Positions 40,398-50,469 of a stretch of DNA of 64,000 nucleotides are shown in pieces; the stretch's first letter is position 1, and the number at the start of each line of letters is the position of its first letter. The translations under genes were made by a program, and so were the position numbers. The notes under the pieces are model-generated. The model searched no databases. It was given only the letters and a program-made list of their open reading frames with translations, and was not told where the DNA came from. The stretch comes from Mucilaginibacter gilvus (lineage in GTDB: Bacteria > Bacteroidota > Bacteroidia > Sphingobacteriales > Sphingobacteriaceae), in the NCBI RefSeq assembly GCF_004054195.1, contig NZ_SBIW01000003.1, positions 1 through 64,000 on the forward strand, written 5' to 3'.

Positions 40398-43300
40398 ATG
40401 TTTAAGTATTCTATACTTGTCCTTTTCGTGCTTTTTGCCCTGGATACTTTCGGCCAAAACCAAAGCATGAAGTTTGAGCATTTGGGTAAACGCGAGGGCT
40501 TGTCGCAAATAAACGTGGAGTGCATTATACAGGATAGCCGCGGTTTTATTTGGGTAGGTACCCGCGACGGCCTTAGTAAGTACGATGGTTACGGCTTTAG
40601 CTATTACAAGCACGATCCGCAAGACTCTGCCTCCATGAGCAGCAGTATGGTTGCCGATATTCTCGAAGATAAAGAGGGGAACATTTGGGTGGCAACCATC
40701 ATCGGCCTCAACAAACTCGACCGCCGCACCGGTCGGTTCACCAAATTTCTGCATAACGATAAAGACCCCAATTCACTTGCGGATAATATCCTGAAGAAAC
40801 TGGCCTTAGATGAACACGGCAATGTTTGGGTGGGCAGCCAGGGCGGGCTGGATTACCTCGACACCAAAAAAAATAAATTCACTAAACATTTCCGGCACGA
40901 TCCTAAGAACGATCGCAGCATCAGCGACAGCAAAGTAACCAGCCTTTTCGTTGGGGCCGATAAACGCCTTTGGGTAGGCACCGTTGAAGGTGGCCTGGAT
41001 CTGTTCGACGCTAAAACGCAAACGTTTATCCATCACAGGTATAGCGCTGCAAACCCGAATTCTATATCGGGCAACAGCATAAGATGCATCTTTGAGGATA
41101 AGATGCGCCGTTTATGGGTTGGTACCTTAAATAACGCGCTCAACAAACTCGATTTGAATACCGGCGTTTTTACTCGCTACCCCTACAACGAGAAGCTGAA
41201 GAACGCTATAGCGGGCAATACCATTTACAGCCTTGCCATGGACGAGAACAGAAACCTGTGGATAGGCAGCGAAAATGGTGGCCTTTGCATCCTAAACCCC
41301 GAAACGGGCAAATTCTATACCTACAAGCACGATGATATTGATAAGAACAGCATCACGGGCAACACGGTTTACAGCATTTTAAAAGATAACCATGGCAATA
41401 TGTGGTTGGGCGCGTTCAGCGGCGGCATTAACGTGTTTAAACGCAGTACAGAAAGCTTTGCACACTACAGGCACAGTTCATCGCCTAATAGCCTCTCCAA
41501 CGATTTTGTACTTGCTGTGTACGAAGATCAGGATAAAAACGTATGGGCGGGTACCGATGGCGGCGGCTTGAACAAGTTTGATTATAAAAATGGTAACGTA
41601 GTGCATTACGTGCAGCAGCCGGGTAAAAATAGCATCACCGGTAATTTTGTGCTCACCGTTAACCAGGACTACGAAGGTGATTTCTGGCTGGGCACCTGGG
41701 CCGATGGTGTTAGCATTTTTAACCCTAAAACCAATGTGTTTACCAATATAAAAAACCAGCCCGGTAACCCCAACAGTTTGCCAGGCAACAACATCTACGC
41801 CCTAACGCACGCTAAAGATAAAACTACCTGGATAGGCACCTATAGCGGCGGGCTGAGCCACTACGATAAAAAAACCAAACGGTTTGAAAACTATAAGTAT
41901 AACGCTGCCGACCCGACCAGCATCAGCAGCGATAGGGTATATTCGTTACTGGAGGATAGCCACGGTAATTTATGGGTGGGCACATTTGACGGCGGATTAA
42001 ACCTGTTCAATAAAAAAACAAAGTCGTTCACCCGTTTTAAGCACCGGGCAGACACCAACAGCATCAGCGATGATAATGTTCCCGATATTTACGAAGGGCA
42101 TAACGGCAGCATCTGGATAAGTACTTTCACGGGGCTTAACCTTTTCGATCCGGTTACCAGGCACTTTACCGCGTTTACTAAAAAAGACGGGCTGCCAAGC
42201 GATATTATCTACGCTGCCCGCGAAGACGACGATAGCAAATTATGGGTGAGCACCAACAACGGTCTTTCTGAATTTGACCCTGCAAAACGAACGTTTAAGA
42301 ATTATTCGGTAGAGGATGGCTTGCAGGAAGATGAATTTAAATCGCATTCGGCTTATAAAGGTGCTTCGGGCAAGCTATATTTTGGCGGGGTGAACGGCTT
42401 TAACGCTTTCTCGCCCGGGCAGATTTTAAAGCCGGAGGGCTTTTCGCCGCTGGTGATCACCTCATTCCAGCTGTTCAATAAAAAGGTAGCCCCTGCAAAA
42501 AACAGCAGCGATCCGTCGCCACTTAAGGAAGATATCTCTGATGCTAAAAGCATTACGCTTAACTACAAGCAATCGGTTATTTCGTTGGAGTTTGCCGCGC
42601 TTGATTTTACCTCGGCCGACAAAAAGCAATACGCCTATATATTGGAAGGTTTTGATAAGGAATGGAATTTTGTAGGGCCACGGCATAGTGCCACCTATAC
42701 CAACTTACCCGCCGGCACCTATACCTTTAAGGTGAAGTACCAAAATATGGCGGGGGTATGGTCGCCGGTTACCAGCGGGCTTAAGATTGTCACCGAGCCG
42801 CCGCTTTGGTTAACCTGGTGGTTTAAAACCATGGTGGTGTTTTTGGTAGTGGCGATAGTACTTGGCGTATTCAGGCTCCGCATCGGGGCTATAAATGCCC
42901 AGAAAGCTATTTTGGAGAAACAAGTGGCCGACCGTACGGAACGCCTTGCAGAGATGAGTAAGGATGAGCGGGTGCTTCGCGAGGAGGCCGAAAAGGCGCG
43001 CGAAGATGCCGAAAAAGCCAATCGTGCCAAGAGTATATTCCTCGCTACCATGAGCCATGAGATCCGCACGCCTATGAACGGGGTAATGGGTATGGCCACT
43101 TTGCTTGCAAATACCCCCCTAAACTCCGAGCAGCAGGAGTACACCGAAACTATTAAGACCTGCGGCGATTCGTTGCTGAATGTAATTAACGATATTCTCG
43201 ATTTTTCCAAAATAGAATCGGGCAACATGGAGTTGGACGAACACGACTTCGATCTGCGCGATTGTATAGAGGCGGTGCTGGATGTTTTTGCCGAAAAAGC

Positions 43301-44561
43301 CGCCCGCATCAATCTCGACCTGGTTTACCAGGTGGATCATAACGTGCCATCGCAAATCATTGGCGATTCGTTACGGTTGCGTCAGATCCTGATCAACCTG
43401 GTGGGTAACGCGGTGAAATTTACAGCAAAAGGTGAAATATTTATCTGCGTAAAACTTAAGAACACAACAGACAGCGGATTTGAACTATTATTCGAGATTC
43501 GCGATACGGGGATAGGTATCCCGCCTAACAAACTCAACAAGCTATTTAAGGCTTTTTCGCAGGTAGACTCGAGCACCACACGCAAGTATGGCGGCACAGG
43601 GCTTGGGCTTGCTATAAGCGAAAAACTGGTTGCGCTGATGGGCGGCGAGATTGATGTGCAAAGCGAAGTGGGTAAAGGCACTACCTTCTCGTTTAACATG
43701 CACGCCAAGCCGGGCGTAAAATCGCAGCGGAATTATGTGCACGTTAACGTGGCAGAAATCGAAAACAAGCGTATCCTGGTGGTTGATGATAATCCGACCA
43801 ACCGCGATATACTGGAAGAACAGCTTAAGCAATGGCACCTTATCCCGGTAATGGCAGAATCCGGCGCGGCCACGCTATCTATCCTTACCGCAGATGAGCC
43901 TGTAGACCTGGTGATATCAGATATGAACATGCCCGAAATGGATGGCATTACGCTCGCCCGTAAGATCCGCGAGATAGATCCGGCGTTGCCCATCATTCTG
44001 CTCACCTCCATGGGGAACGAGCAAAGCAGAAAAAACAAGGACCTGTTTAACGTTGCTTTAACCAAGCCAACCAAACACCAGGTGCTTTACAAGCATATTA
44101 TTGAGCAATTAAAACTGAACATTGATGTAAAGAGTGAGGTGCAACCGGTAAAAACACCATTCTCGGAGGAATTTGCTAAACTTCACCCTATCAATATCCT
44201 GATAGCTGAGGATAACGCCATTAACCAAAAGTTGGCTAAATATATCCTCAACAAAATGGGATATAAGCCCGATATTGTAGAGAATGGGCACGAATGTCTT
44301 AACGCGCTCATCAACAAAAAGTATGATATGATACTGATGGACGTGCAGATGCCTGAAATGGATGGACTGGAAGCTACGCGCTTTATCCGCCAGAATATGG
44401 AGCACCAGCCCGTTATTGTAGCCATGACAGCCAACGCCATGGCCGAAGACCGCGAAGAGTGCCTGCAAGCCGGTATGAACGATTACCTGAGCAAACCCCT
44501 CAAACTGCAGGAGATTATGGACGCGCTGGAAAAATGGGAACCCAATAAAGCTGCAATTTAA
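40398..44561 (+). CDS. Hybrid two-component sensor kinase with periplasmic propeller and two receivers
   Basis: The 1387-residue protein has a signal peptide (1-20), two seven-bladed Reg_prop propellers (about 25-700; repeats such as WVGTxxGGL), a Y_Y_Y domain (about 715-795), a membrane segment (about 806-826), a coiled coil, HisKA ([16 protein letters not shown], His887), HATPase (DTGIGIP near 1035; GGTGLGLAI), receiver 1 (VVDDNP; Asp1175 in [10 protein letters not shown]) and receiver 2 (AEDNAIN; Asp1315 in [10 protein letters not shown]). Classical HTCS end in an AraC-type DNA-binding domain; this one does not, so its output must act through another protein. It probably senses an oligosaccharide and controls the downstream uronate genes. 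Confidence 0.9.
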   Translation: MFKYSILVLFVLFALDTFGQNQSMKFEHLGKREGLSQINVECIIQDSRGFIWVGTRDGLSKYDGYGFSYYKHDPQDSASMSSSMVADILEDKEGNIWVATIIGLNKLDRRTGRFTKFLHNDKDPNSLADNILKKLALDEHGNVWVGSQGGLDYLDTKKNKFTKHFRHDPKNDRSISDSKVTSLFVGADKRLWVGTVEGGLDLFDAKTQTFIHHRYSAANPNSISGNSIRCIFEDKMRRLWVGTLNNALNKLDLNTGVFTRYPYNEKLKNAIAGNTIYSLAMDENRNLWIGSENGGLCILNPETGKFYTYKHDDIDKNSITGNTVYSILKDNHGNMWLGAFSGGINVFKRSTESFAHYRHSSSPNSLSNDFVLAVYEDQDKNVWAGTDGGGLNKFDYKNGNVVHYVQQPGKNSITGNFVLTVNQDYEGDFWLGTWADGVSIFNPKTNVFTNIKNQPGNPNSLPGNNIYALTHAKDKTTWIGTYSGGLSHYDKKTKRFENYKYNAADPTSISSDRVYSLLEDSHGNLWVGTFDGGLNLFNKKTKSFTRFKHRADTNSISDDNVPDIYEGHNGSIWISTFTGLNLFDPVTRHFTAFTKKDGLPSDIIYAAREDDDSKLWVSTNNGLSEFDPAKRTFKNYSVEDGLQEDEFKSHSAYKGASGKLYFGGVNGFNAFSPGQILKPEGFSPLVITSFQLFNKKVAPAKNSSDPSPLKEDISDAKSITLNYKQSVISLEFAALDFTSADKKQYAYILEGFDKEWNFVGPRHSATYTNLPAGTYTFKVKYQNMAGVWSPVTSGLKIVTEPPLWLTWWFKTMVVFLVVAIVLGVFRLRIGAINAQKAILEKQVADRTERLAEMSKDERVLREEAEKAREDAEKANRAKSIFLATMSHEIRTPMNGVMGMATLLANTPLNSEQQEYTETIKTCGDSLLNVINDILDFSKIESGNMELDEHDFDLRDCIEAVLDVFAEKAARINLDLVYQVDHNVPSQIIGDSLRLRQILINLVGNAVKFTAKGEIFICVKLKNTTDSGFELLFEIRDTGIGIPPNKLNKLFKAFSQVDSSTTRKYGGTGLGLAISEKLVALMGGEIDVQSEVGKGTTFSFNMHAKPGVKSQRNYVHVNVAEIENKRILVVDDNPTNRDILEEQLKQWHLIPVMAESGAATLSILTADEPVDLVISDMNMPEMDGITLARKIREIDPALPIILLTSMGNEQSRKNKDLFNVALTKPTKHQVLYKHIIEQLKLNIDVKSEVQPVKTPFSEEFAKLHPINILIAEDNAINQKLAKYILNKMGYKPDIVENGHECLNALINKKYDMILMDVQMPEMDGLEATRFIRQNMEHQPVIVAMTANAMAEDREECLQAGMNDYLSKPLKLQEIMDALEKWEPNKAAI

Positions 44562-44606
44562 GATAGCGGATATAGCTTTATTTAGATAACTTTACCGGTA
44601 CTAATT

Positions 44607-45404
44607 ATGCTCATCATGTTATTCCAAACCAAATTATTGCGCCACTTGGGTGTGGCTATCTTGTTTATTAGCTTAGCCTTTTTCGCCAAATCGGCCTCCG
44701 CAGCAAGCAGGTATTACTACCAAATAAAAATTTACCGCTTTAAGGATAAAGCACAGCAGCAAACCGTAGATACCTACCTGAAAGAGTATTATTTACCCAC
44801 CCTGCACAAAATGGGCTTTAAAAATATAGGCGTGTTTAAAACGCAGGAAAGTGATACAGCCAGGCGTACCTACGTTTTCGTCCCCTTTAAATCGTGGAAA
44901 GCCTTAGAAGGTTTCGGGCAGAAGATAGCCGCGTTGGGCGATGAAGCAACAACGGGCAAAGATTACATCAACGCCGACTCTAAGACGCCACCTTACACAC
45001 GTACCGAAACCATGATACTTTCGGCATTCTCTACCCGGCTGGAGCCAAAAGCACCAACCCTAACCGGCGACCGCGCTGCCCGCGTTTACGAACTGCGCAG
45101 CTACGAAAGCCCTACCGAAAAATACCACTACAATAAAGTTAAGATGTTTGATAGCGGCGAAACCGATCTGTTCGACAGGATAAACTCCAATGCCGTATTT
45201 TATGGCAGCGTAGTTGCCGGCAGCCACATGCCCAACCTGATGTACATGACCTGCTACGCCGATATGAAAGACCGCGACAAGCATTGGGAGGCCTTTGGTG
45301 CAGCGCCAGAATGGAAAGCGCTGACCGCACAGGATCAATATAAAAACAACGTATCAAAAAACGAGATCGTGTTTTTACACCCTACCGAATACTCCGACTT
45401 TTAA
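44607..45404 (+). CDS. Exported NIPSNAP-family protein
   Basis: The 265-residue protein has a signal peptide (about 1-34, ending SASAAS) and two ferredoxin-like NIPSNAP domains: YYYQIKIYRFKDKAQQQTVDTYL (about 36-58) and ARVYELRSYESPTEKYHYNKVKMF (about 155-178). The HWEAFGAAPEWK motif near the C-terminus is typical. The biochemical role of bacterial NIPSNAP proteins is unknown; they recur beside sugar-catabolic genes in Bacteroidota. It is 9 bp upstream of the FAD oxidoreductase, so probably cotranscribed. Confidence 0.85.
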   Translation: MLIMLFQTKLLRHLGVAILFISLAFFAKSASAASRYYYQIKIYRFKDKAQQQTVDTYLKEYYLPTLHKMGFKNIGVFKTQESDTARRTYVFVPFKSWKALEGFGQKIAALGDEATTGKDYINADSKTPPYTRTETMILSAFSTRLEPKAPTLTGDRAARVYELRSYESPTEKYHYNKVKMFDSGETDLFDRINSNAVFYGSVVAGSHMPNLMYMTCYADMKDRDKHWEAFGAAPEWKALTAQDQYKNNVSKNEIVFLHPTEYSDF

Positions 45405-45413
45405 AACTGCCGG

Positions 45414-46862
45414 ATGAAGCTGGAGAAGCGGGATTACGATGCGGTAGTGGTAGGCTCGGGCCCAAACGGGATTGCGGCAGCTATACTGATGCAGCAAAAA
45501 GGCTTATCTGTTTTACTGCTGGAAGGAAAGGACGAAATAGGGGGAGGACTTCGCTCTGCAGAACTAACATTGCCCGGCTTTAAGCACGATATCTGCTCGG
45601 CCATCCACCCACTGGCCGCGGCATCGCCGTTTTTTAAGAACTTACCGCTGGCTCAATTTGGATTAAATTATATTTACCCCGATATAGATGCCGCGCATCC
45701 GTTGGACAATGGCACCGCCGCCGTTTTAAAAGGCAGTGTTGCCGATACGGCCCGATTACTGGGTAACGATGAACACCGCTATAGCGAACTCATGTCGTGG
45801 GTTACCGAAGCCTGGCCGCAGATAGACAGCGACGTATTAGGTCCTTTGCATTTCCCCAAGCATCCGTTTACCATGGCAGGCTTTGGGCTGAAAGCATTGC
45901 CCCCCGCCACTTTTTTAACACAAAAATTTAAAACCACCGAAGCGCGGGCATTGCTGGCAGGCATGGCGGCACATTCCATGCAGCCGCTTACCTATACCGC
46001 CACCTCGGCAATTGCCTTGGTACTGATGGCGGCCGGGCATTTAAAGGGCTGGCCCATCCCAAAGGGCGGCTCGCATAGTATAGCCAACGCGCTGGCCGCT
46101 TATTTCACCTCGATAGGGGGCAAGATAGAAACCGGTGTATATGTAAGATCATTGGATCAACTGCCATCGGCACATGCGGTGCTGTTTGATATTTCGCCAA
46201 AGCAATTATTGCAGATAGCCGGGCATAAGCTCTCCGCCATTTACAAATGGCAGTTGGAACGCTACCGCTACGGCATGGGCGTTTACAAAATAGACTGGGC
46301 GCTGGATGATGCCATACCATTTGTGGCCGAGGGCTGCCGCCGAGCCGGTACCGTACATATAGGTAACACCTTTGAAGAGATCAGGGCATCTGAACAGCAA
46401 ACCTGGGACGGCATCCACCCCGAAAAACCATTTGTGCTTTTGGCACAGCAAAGCCTGTATGACGATAGCCGAGCACCAGCGGGCAAGCATACCGCCTGGG
46501 CCTATTGCCACGTGCCTAATGGCTCCACCAAAAACATGACGGGTGCTATAGAAAGCCAGATAGAACGCTTTGCACCGGGCTTTAAGGAGCGGATACTGGC
46601 CAAACACACCATGGATACCGCGCAGATGGAAGAGTACAACCCCAATTATATCGGCGGCGATATCAATGGCGGGGTGATAGATATCCGGCAGTTGTTTACA
46701 CGGCCTGCTTTGCGTTATTCGCCTTATAAAACTTCTGCCGATGGGATCTACCTGTGTTCGGCTTCAACGCCGCCGGGCGGTGGGGTGCATGGTATGTGCG
46801 GGTACTGGTCGGCAAAAAAGGCGCTGAAAGATGTGTTTAATATTTCTGTTGATAGTTTATAG
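45414..46862 (+). CDS. Phytoene-dehydrogenase-like FAD oxidoreductase
   Basis: The 482-residue protein begins with an FAD-binding Rossmann motif VVVGSGPNGIAAAILMQQKG and the second motif LLLEGKDEIGGGLRS. C-terminal motifs are YNPNYIGGDINGG and LCSASTPPGGGVHGMCGYWSAKKAL, as in phytoene desaturase-related and PYROXD2-like amine/carotenoid oxidoreductases. No carotenoid genes are adjacent, so a carotenoid role is doubtful. It is cytoplasmic and sits in a run with NIPSNAP and GH88 genes with gaps of 9 and 11 bp. Confidence 0.82.
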   Translation: MKLEKRDYDAVVVGSGPNGIAAAILMQQKGLSVLLLEGKDEIGGGLRSAELTLPGFKHDICSAIHPLAAASPFFKNLPLAQFGLNYIYPDIDAAHPLDNGTAAVLKGSVADTARLLGNDEHRYSELMSWVTEAWPQIDSDVLGPLHFPKHPFTMAGFGLKALPPATFLTQKFKTTEARALLAGMAAHSMQPLTYTATSAIALVLMAAGHLKGWPIPKGGSHSIANALAAYFTSIGGKIETGVYVRSLDQLPSAHAVLFDISPKQLLQIAGHKLSAIYKWQLERYRYGMGVYKIDWALDDAIPFVAEGCRRAGTVHIGNTFEEIRASEQQTWDGIHPEKPFVLLAQQSLYDDSRAPAGKHTAWAYCHVPNGSTKNMTGAIESQIERFAPGFKERILAKHTMDTAQMEEYNPNYIGGDINGGVIDIRQLFTRPALRYSPYKTSADGIYLCSASTPPGGGVHGMCGYWSAKKALKDVFNISVDSL

Positions 46863-46873
46863 ATTTACCGCTT

Positions 46874-48082
46874 ATGAAAATTACCAAGATCCTCCCGGTT
46901 GTTTTTTCGCTGCTGCTGGTTAGCCCGGTATTCGCGCAGCAAAAAAATACTTTTAAACCGCAAAAGGCGGTGCTGAATACCATTAGCGCCAATATAATGG
47001 ATGCAGATGCACAGTACAAATACCTTGCTAAGCAGATCAAGCCCGAGGAGTTCCCAAAAACTTTTCACCCGGAAACCGGCAAAATGGAAAACAGCAACTC
47101 CGGCTGGTGGTGCAGCGGTTTTTACCCCGGCACCCTGCTGGAACTTTACGGGCAGAACCACGATGAGGCTTTAAAAACCGAGGCCGACCGAATTATGGGC
47201 GTTTTGGCTAAAGAGCAATTCAACACCCATACGCACGATCTGGGTTTTATGATGTATTGCAGCTTTGGCACCGCCAACAAACTGCAACCAAAACCCGAGT
47301 ATAAACAGATCCTGCTCAACAGCGCCAAATCGCTTTCTACCCGTTTTAACCCAACGGTGGGCTGCATCAAGTCATGGGATTCTAAAAAGTCGGATTTTTT
47401 GGTGATCATCGATAATATGATGAACCTCGAGTTGCTATTCTGGGCCACCCGCGAAACCGGCGACTCCAGCTTTTATAAAATAGCCGTTACGCACGCCAAT
47501 ACCACCATCAAAAACCATTACAGGCCCGGTTTTAGCTCCTACCACGTTATCAATTACAATGCTGAAACCGGTGCCGTGCAGGAAAAGAAAACCGCGCAGG
47601 GCTTTGCCAACGAGTCTGCATGGGCAAGGGGGCAGGCATGGGGATTATACGGTTTTACGGTAATGTACCGCGAAACAAAGGACAAGAAGTATCTCGATCA
47701 GGCTAACAACATCGCTAAATTCCTGCTGAATAATCCTAATCTCCCGGCAGATAAAATCCCATATTGGGACTTTAACGCCACAAACATACCAAACGCGCTG
47801 CGCGATGCTTCGGCGGCGGCTATTATGGCCTCGGCGCTGCTGGAGCTTTGCCGCTATACTGGTAAGACTGATGCCCAAACTTATTTTAAAACGGGGGAAA
47901 CCATAATCAAAACGCTCTCGTTACCTACCTACAAGGCTAAGCCAGAAACCAATGGCGGCTTTATTTTGCAGCACAGCGTGGGCCATTTCCCGGCCGGCAC
48001 AGAAATAGACGTACCTCTAACGTATGCCGATTATTATTTTGTGGAGGCGATGGAAAGGTATAAAGGGTTTGCGGGGAAATAA
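46874..48082 (+). CDS. GH88 unsaturated glucuronyl hydrolase
   Basis: The 402-residue exported protein (signal 1-20, ending VFAQQ) has the (alpha/alpha)6-barrel signature of family GH88. Candidate catalytic Asp residues are in HTHDLGFMMYC and FLVIIDNMMNLELL; ESAWARGQAWGLYGF is a strong family block, and RDASAAAIMASALLEL follows. It hydrates and releases the delta-4,5-unsaturated uronic acid left by polysaccharide lyases on oligosaccharides. With KduI and an SDR downstream it forms a route from unsaturated uronate to central metabolism. It is convergent with the YhcH gene (stops adjacent). Confidence 0.9.
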   Translation: MKITKILPVVFSLLLVSPVFAQQKNTFKPQKAVLNTISANIMDADAQYKYLAKQIKPEEFPKTFHPETGKMENSNSGWWCSGFYPGTLLELYGQNHDEALKTEADRIMGVLAKEQFNTHTHDLGFMMYCSFGTANKLQPKPEYKQILLNSAKSLSTRFNPTVGCIKSWDSKKSDFLVIIDNMMNLELLFWATRETGDSSFYKIAVTHANTTIKNHYRPGFSSYHVINYNAETGAVQEKKTAQGFANESAWARGQAWGLYGFTVMYRETKDKKYLDQANNIAKFLLNNPNLPADKIPYWDFNATNIPNALRDASAAAIMASALLELCRYTGKTDAQTYFKTGETIIKTLSLPTYKAKPETNGGFILQHSVGHFPAGTEIDVPLTYADYYFVEAMERYKGFAGK

Positions 48083-48706
48083 TTATTTGACAGCTCTTAT
48101 TTTGATCACCAACTTTTTTACCTGAGTTGAACCGCCCGATTTTATGCCCGGCTCATGCAGTTCTCCGGGGAAAAAAAGGAAAAAATATTTAGGAGTAGCG
48201 GTGTATTCTTGGCCTTTAACGGCATAGTTTTCTACATCCTTGGTTTCATCGTAAGGTTTGCTCACTATCACCGAATCCTTTTTGTCTTGCGTGTATATTT
48301 TCTCTTCGCCTTTTATCACGTAGTGCAGGTCGATGAAGTTTCTATGGCTTTCAAAGCCGGCGCTGTCGAGTTGTTTTGGGGCAGGTTCGGTAATTATAGC
48401 AAATACATCTTCACCACTAATGGGGTATTTTCCCGGTGCCATTAGTTCCAGGTTACGGTCGCGTAAAAAAGCGATCACCTTATCCCAATTGGCTTTGTTG
48501 GCTTCATATTGCCGGGCAAACTCCACCACATTCAGCGGTTCGTGCGTATTCAGTTTTAAACCGTTTGCCCAAACTTTTTCTTTCAGCCATGCTTTCGCGG
48601 TCTTTTCCGTCCATGCGGTGCGCGTACTTTGTGCAGCGCAAACGTTAGCGTAGATTATAAACGCGATAAGTATATACAGGCTTTTGTATGCTGATAAATG
48701 TTTCAT
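48083..48706 (-). CDS. Exported YhcH/YjgK/YiaL-family protein
   Basis: The 207-residue protein has a signal peptide (about 1-25, ending VCAAQS) and a beta-barrel domain of the DUF386 type: KYPISGEDVFAIITEPAPK, FESHRNFIDLHYVIKGEEKIY, FFPGELHEPGI and VKKLVIKIRAVK. Family members bind metal through the HxxxD/H and E-H motifs and act on sugars, for example as sugar anomerases. The exported form is less usual. It is transcribed against the surrounding uronate genes. Confidence 0.87.
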   Translation of the reverse strand: MKHLSAYKSLYILIAFIIYANVCAAQSTRTAWTEKTAKAWLKEKVWANGLKLNTHEPLNVVEFARQYEANKANWDKVIAFLRDRNLELMAPGKYPISGEDVFAIITEPAPKQLDSAGFESHRNFIDLHYVIKGEEKIYTQDKKDSVIVSKPYDETKDVENYAVKGQEYTATPKYFFLFFPGELHEPGIKSGGSTQVKKLVIKIRAVK

Positions 48707-48803
48707 AGTTTAGTTTTATAATTCAGATCAATAATTCAGGTCACCGCTAATAACGGTGTTTTTAATGGCTTATTCTAAAGCATAAATATAAAAATAATCT
48801 GCC

Positions 48804-49634
48804 TTGAGAATTTTACATAGCGTACATCCCGAAGATTTTAAAAGTTACCAAACCCAACAGATACGCGATCGTTTTTTATTGGATAACATCGTGCAGCCAG
48901 GCACCATCAACTGCATTTATACGCATTACGACAGGATGATAGTAGGCGTAGCCAACCCGGTTAACCAGGCACTCGAACTGGAAAATTATCCAAACCTGCG
49001 CGCCGATTATTTTTTAGAGCGCCGCGAAATAGGCATCATCAACGTTGCCGGCGATGGCGAAGTTGTTGCCGATGGCCAAACCTACCCGCTAAAAAAGCTC
49101 GACTGCCTTTACATTGGTAAAGGGGTAAAGTCGGTTACGTTTTCCAGTAAGGATGCGGCATCTCCGGCAGTTTTCTATTTATTGTCGGCCCCGGCACACG
49201 CAAGTTACCCAACCACTTTGGTTACCAACGAAGAGGCGGTTAAAGTAAATGCCGGCACTACTTCTATGGCCAATGTTCGTGTTATTAATAAATACATCCA
49301 CGCCGATGGGATAAAAAGTTGCCAACTGGTGATGGGTTTAACCATACTAAGCAATGGCAGCGTTTGGAACACTATGCCTGCGCACGTACACGACAGGCGC
49401 ATGGAAGCTTACTTTTATTTCGATGTACCCGAGGGCCAGCGGGTGTTCCATTACATGGGAGAGGGACACGAAACCCGCCACATTCTGCTGGGAAATTACG
49501 ATGCCGTGGTTTCACCACCATGGAGCATCCACTCGGGCAGCGGCACATCCAGCTACAGTTTTATATGGGGTATGGCAGGGGAGAACCTCGACTACACCGA
49601 TATGGACGCGCTCACCACAACCGACATCAGATAA
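48804..49634 (+). CDS. kduI: 5-dehydro-4-deoxy-D-glucuronate isomerase
   Basis: The 276-residue protein matches KduI over its whole length. The start is TTG at 48804; the following residues RILHSVHPEDFKSYQTQQIR align with the usual N-terminus, so no ATG start is needed. Zinc ligands lie in PAHVHDRRMEAYFYFD (His, His, Glu) and GEGHETRHILL (His). It converts 5-keto-4-deoxyuronate (from unsaturated uronate released by GH88) to 2,5-diketo-3-deoxygluconate in the cytoplasm. The SDR gene follows after 19 bp. Confidence 0.93.
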   Translation: MRILHSVHPEDFKSYQTQQIRDRFLLDNIVQPGTINCIYTHYDRMIVGVANPVNQALELENYPNLRADYFLERREIGIINVAGDGEVVADGQTYPLKKLDCLYIGKGVKSVTFSSKDAASPAVFYLLSAPAHASYPTTLVTNEEAVKVNAGTTSMANVRVINKYIHADGIKSCQLVMGLTILSNGSVWNTMPAHVHDRRMEAYFYFDVPEGQRVFHYMGEGHETRHILLGNYDAVVSPPWSIHSGSGTSSYSFIWGMAGENLDYTDMDALTTTDIR

Positions 49635-49653
49635 TCATTTAACTTTTATAGAA

Positions 49654-50469
49654 TTGGAAAATCAGTATTCATTAGCCGGCAAAGTAATTGTTGTAACCGG
49701 CGGCACCGGTATTTTAGGCAACTCGTTTGTAAACGGCATTGTGGCAGCAGGCGGCACAGTAGGTATATTGGGGCGTAACGAGCAGGTGGCAGAAGAACGT
49801 GCCGATGCCATTAACAAAAGCGGCGGCCAGGCCATCGCCTTAATTGCCGATGCGATGGACGAAGCTGCCCTTATAGCAGCCAAAGATAAATTATTGGCCA
49901 AATTTGGCCGGGTAGATGGATTGGTAAACGGTGCCGGCGGTAACATGCCCGATGGCGTACTGCAACCCGATGAAGATTTGTTCTCCATGAAAATGGATGG
50001 CATGAAAAAAGTAGCCGACCTGAACCTTTGGGGCACGCTGATCCCAACCCAGGTTTTTGGGCGCGAAATTGCTAAAACAGGTAAAGGGAGTATTGTAAAT
50101 ATCTCTTCCATGAACTCAAAAAGCGCAGTTACCAAGGTTTTGGGTTACAATATGGGCAAGGCTGCTGTGGATTGCTACACGCAATGGTTCGCGGTAGAGC
50201 TCGCTAACCGTTACGGTGATGCTATCCGTATGAACGCGCTTGCACCGGGCTTTTTTCTGACCGAACAAAACCGTAATTTACTCACCACGCCCGATGGTGG
50301 TTACACCACAAGGGGCGAATCGGTGATTCGTAAAACACCTTTTAAACGTTTTGGCCGCACTGATGAATTGATAGGTGCGCTGGTTTGGCTGCTGAGCGAT
50401 GCATCGGCATTTGTAACCGGTTCTATGATATGTGTCGACGGTGGTTTTTCTATCTTTAGCGGCGTATAA
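49654..50469 (+). CDS. SDR-family oxidoreductase, probable keto-uronate reductase
   Basis: The 271-residue product starts at the TTG at 49654 (ENQYSLAGKVIVVTGGTG follows). The frame is open upstream into kduI, but that part is a shadow. SDR motifs are TGGTGILG (cofactor), NGAGG, catalytic Ser in ISSMNS, YNMGK (Tyr and Lys) and DGGFSIFSGV at the end. The closest functional types are 2-deoxy-D-gluconate/ketouronate 3-dehydrogenase (KduD) and the SDR D-mannonate oxidoreductase. Position after kduI favours reduction of the diketo acid, but the long ending is more like the mannonate type, so the substrate is uncertain. Confidence 0.87.
   Translation: MENQYSLAGKVIVVTGGTGILGNSFVNGIVAAGGTVGILGRNEQVAEERADAINKSGGQAIALIADAMDEAALIAAKDKLLAKFGRVDGLVNGAGGNMPDGVLQPDEDLFSMKMDGMKKVADLNLWGTLIPTQVFGREIAKTGKGSIVNISSMNSKSAVTKVLGYNMGKAAVDCYTQWFAVELANRYGDAIRMNALAPGFFLTEQNRNLLTTPDGGYTTRGESVIRKTPFKRFGRTDELIGALVWLLSDASAFVTGSMICVDGGFSIFSGV

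Noticed and set aside
45414..46862. Carotenoid biosynthesis by the phytoene-dehydrogenase-like protein
   Set aside because: No phytoene synthase, cyclase or hydroxylase gene is nearby and the family is functionally broad.
49354..49653. N-terminal extension of the SDR into kduI
   Set aside because: It lies in another frame over conserved KduI coding sequence; the SDR homology begins at the TTG at 49654.
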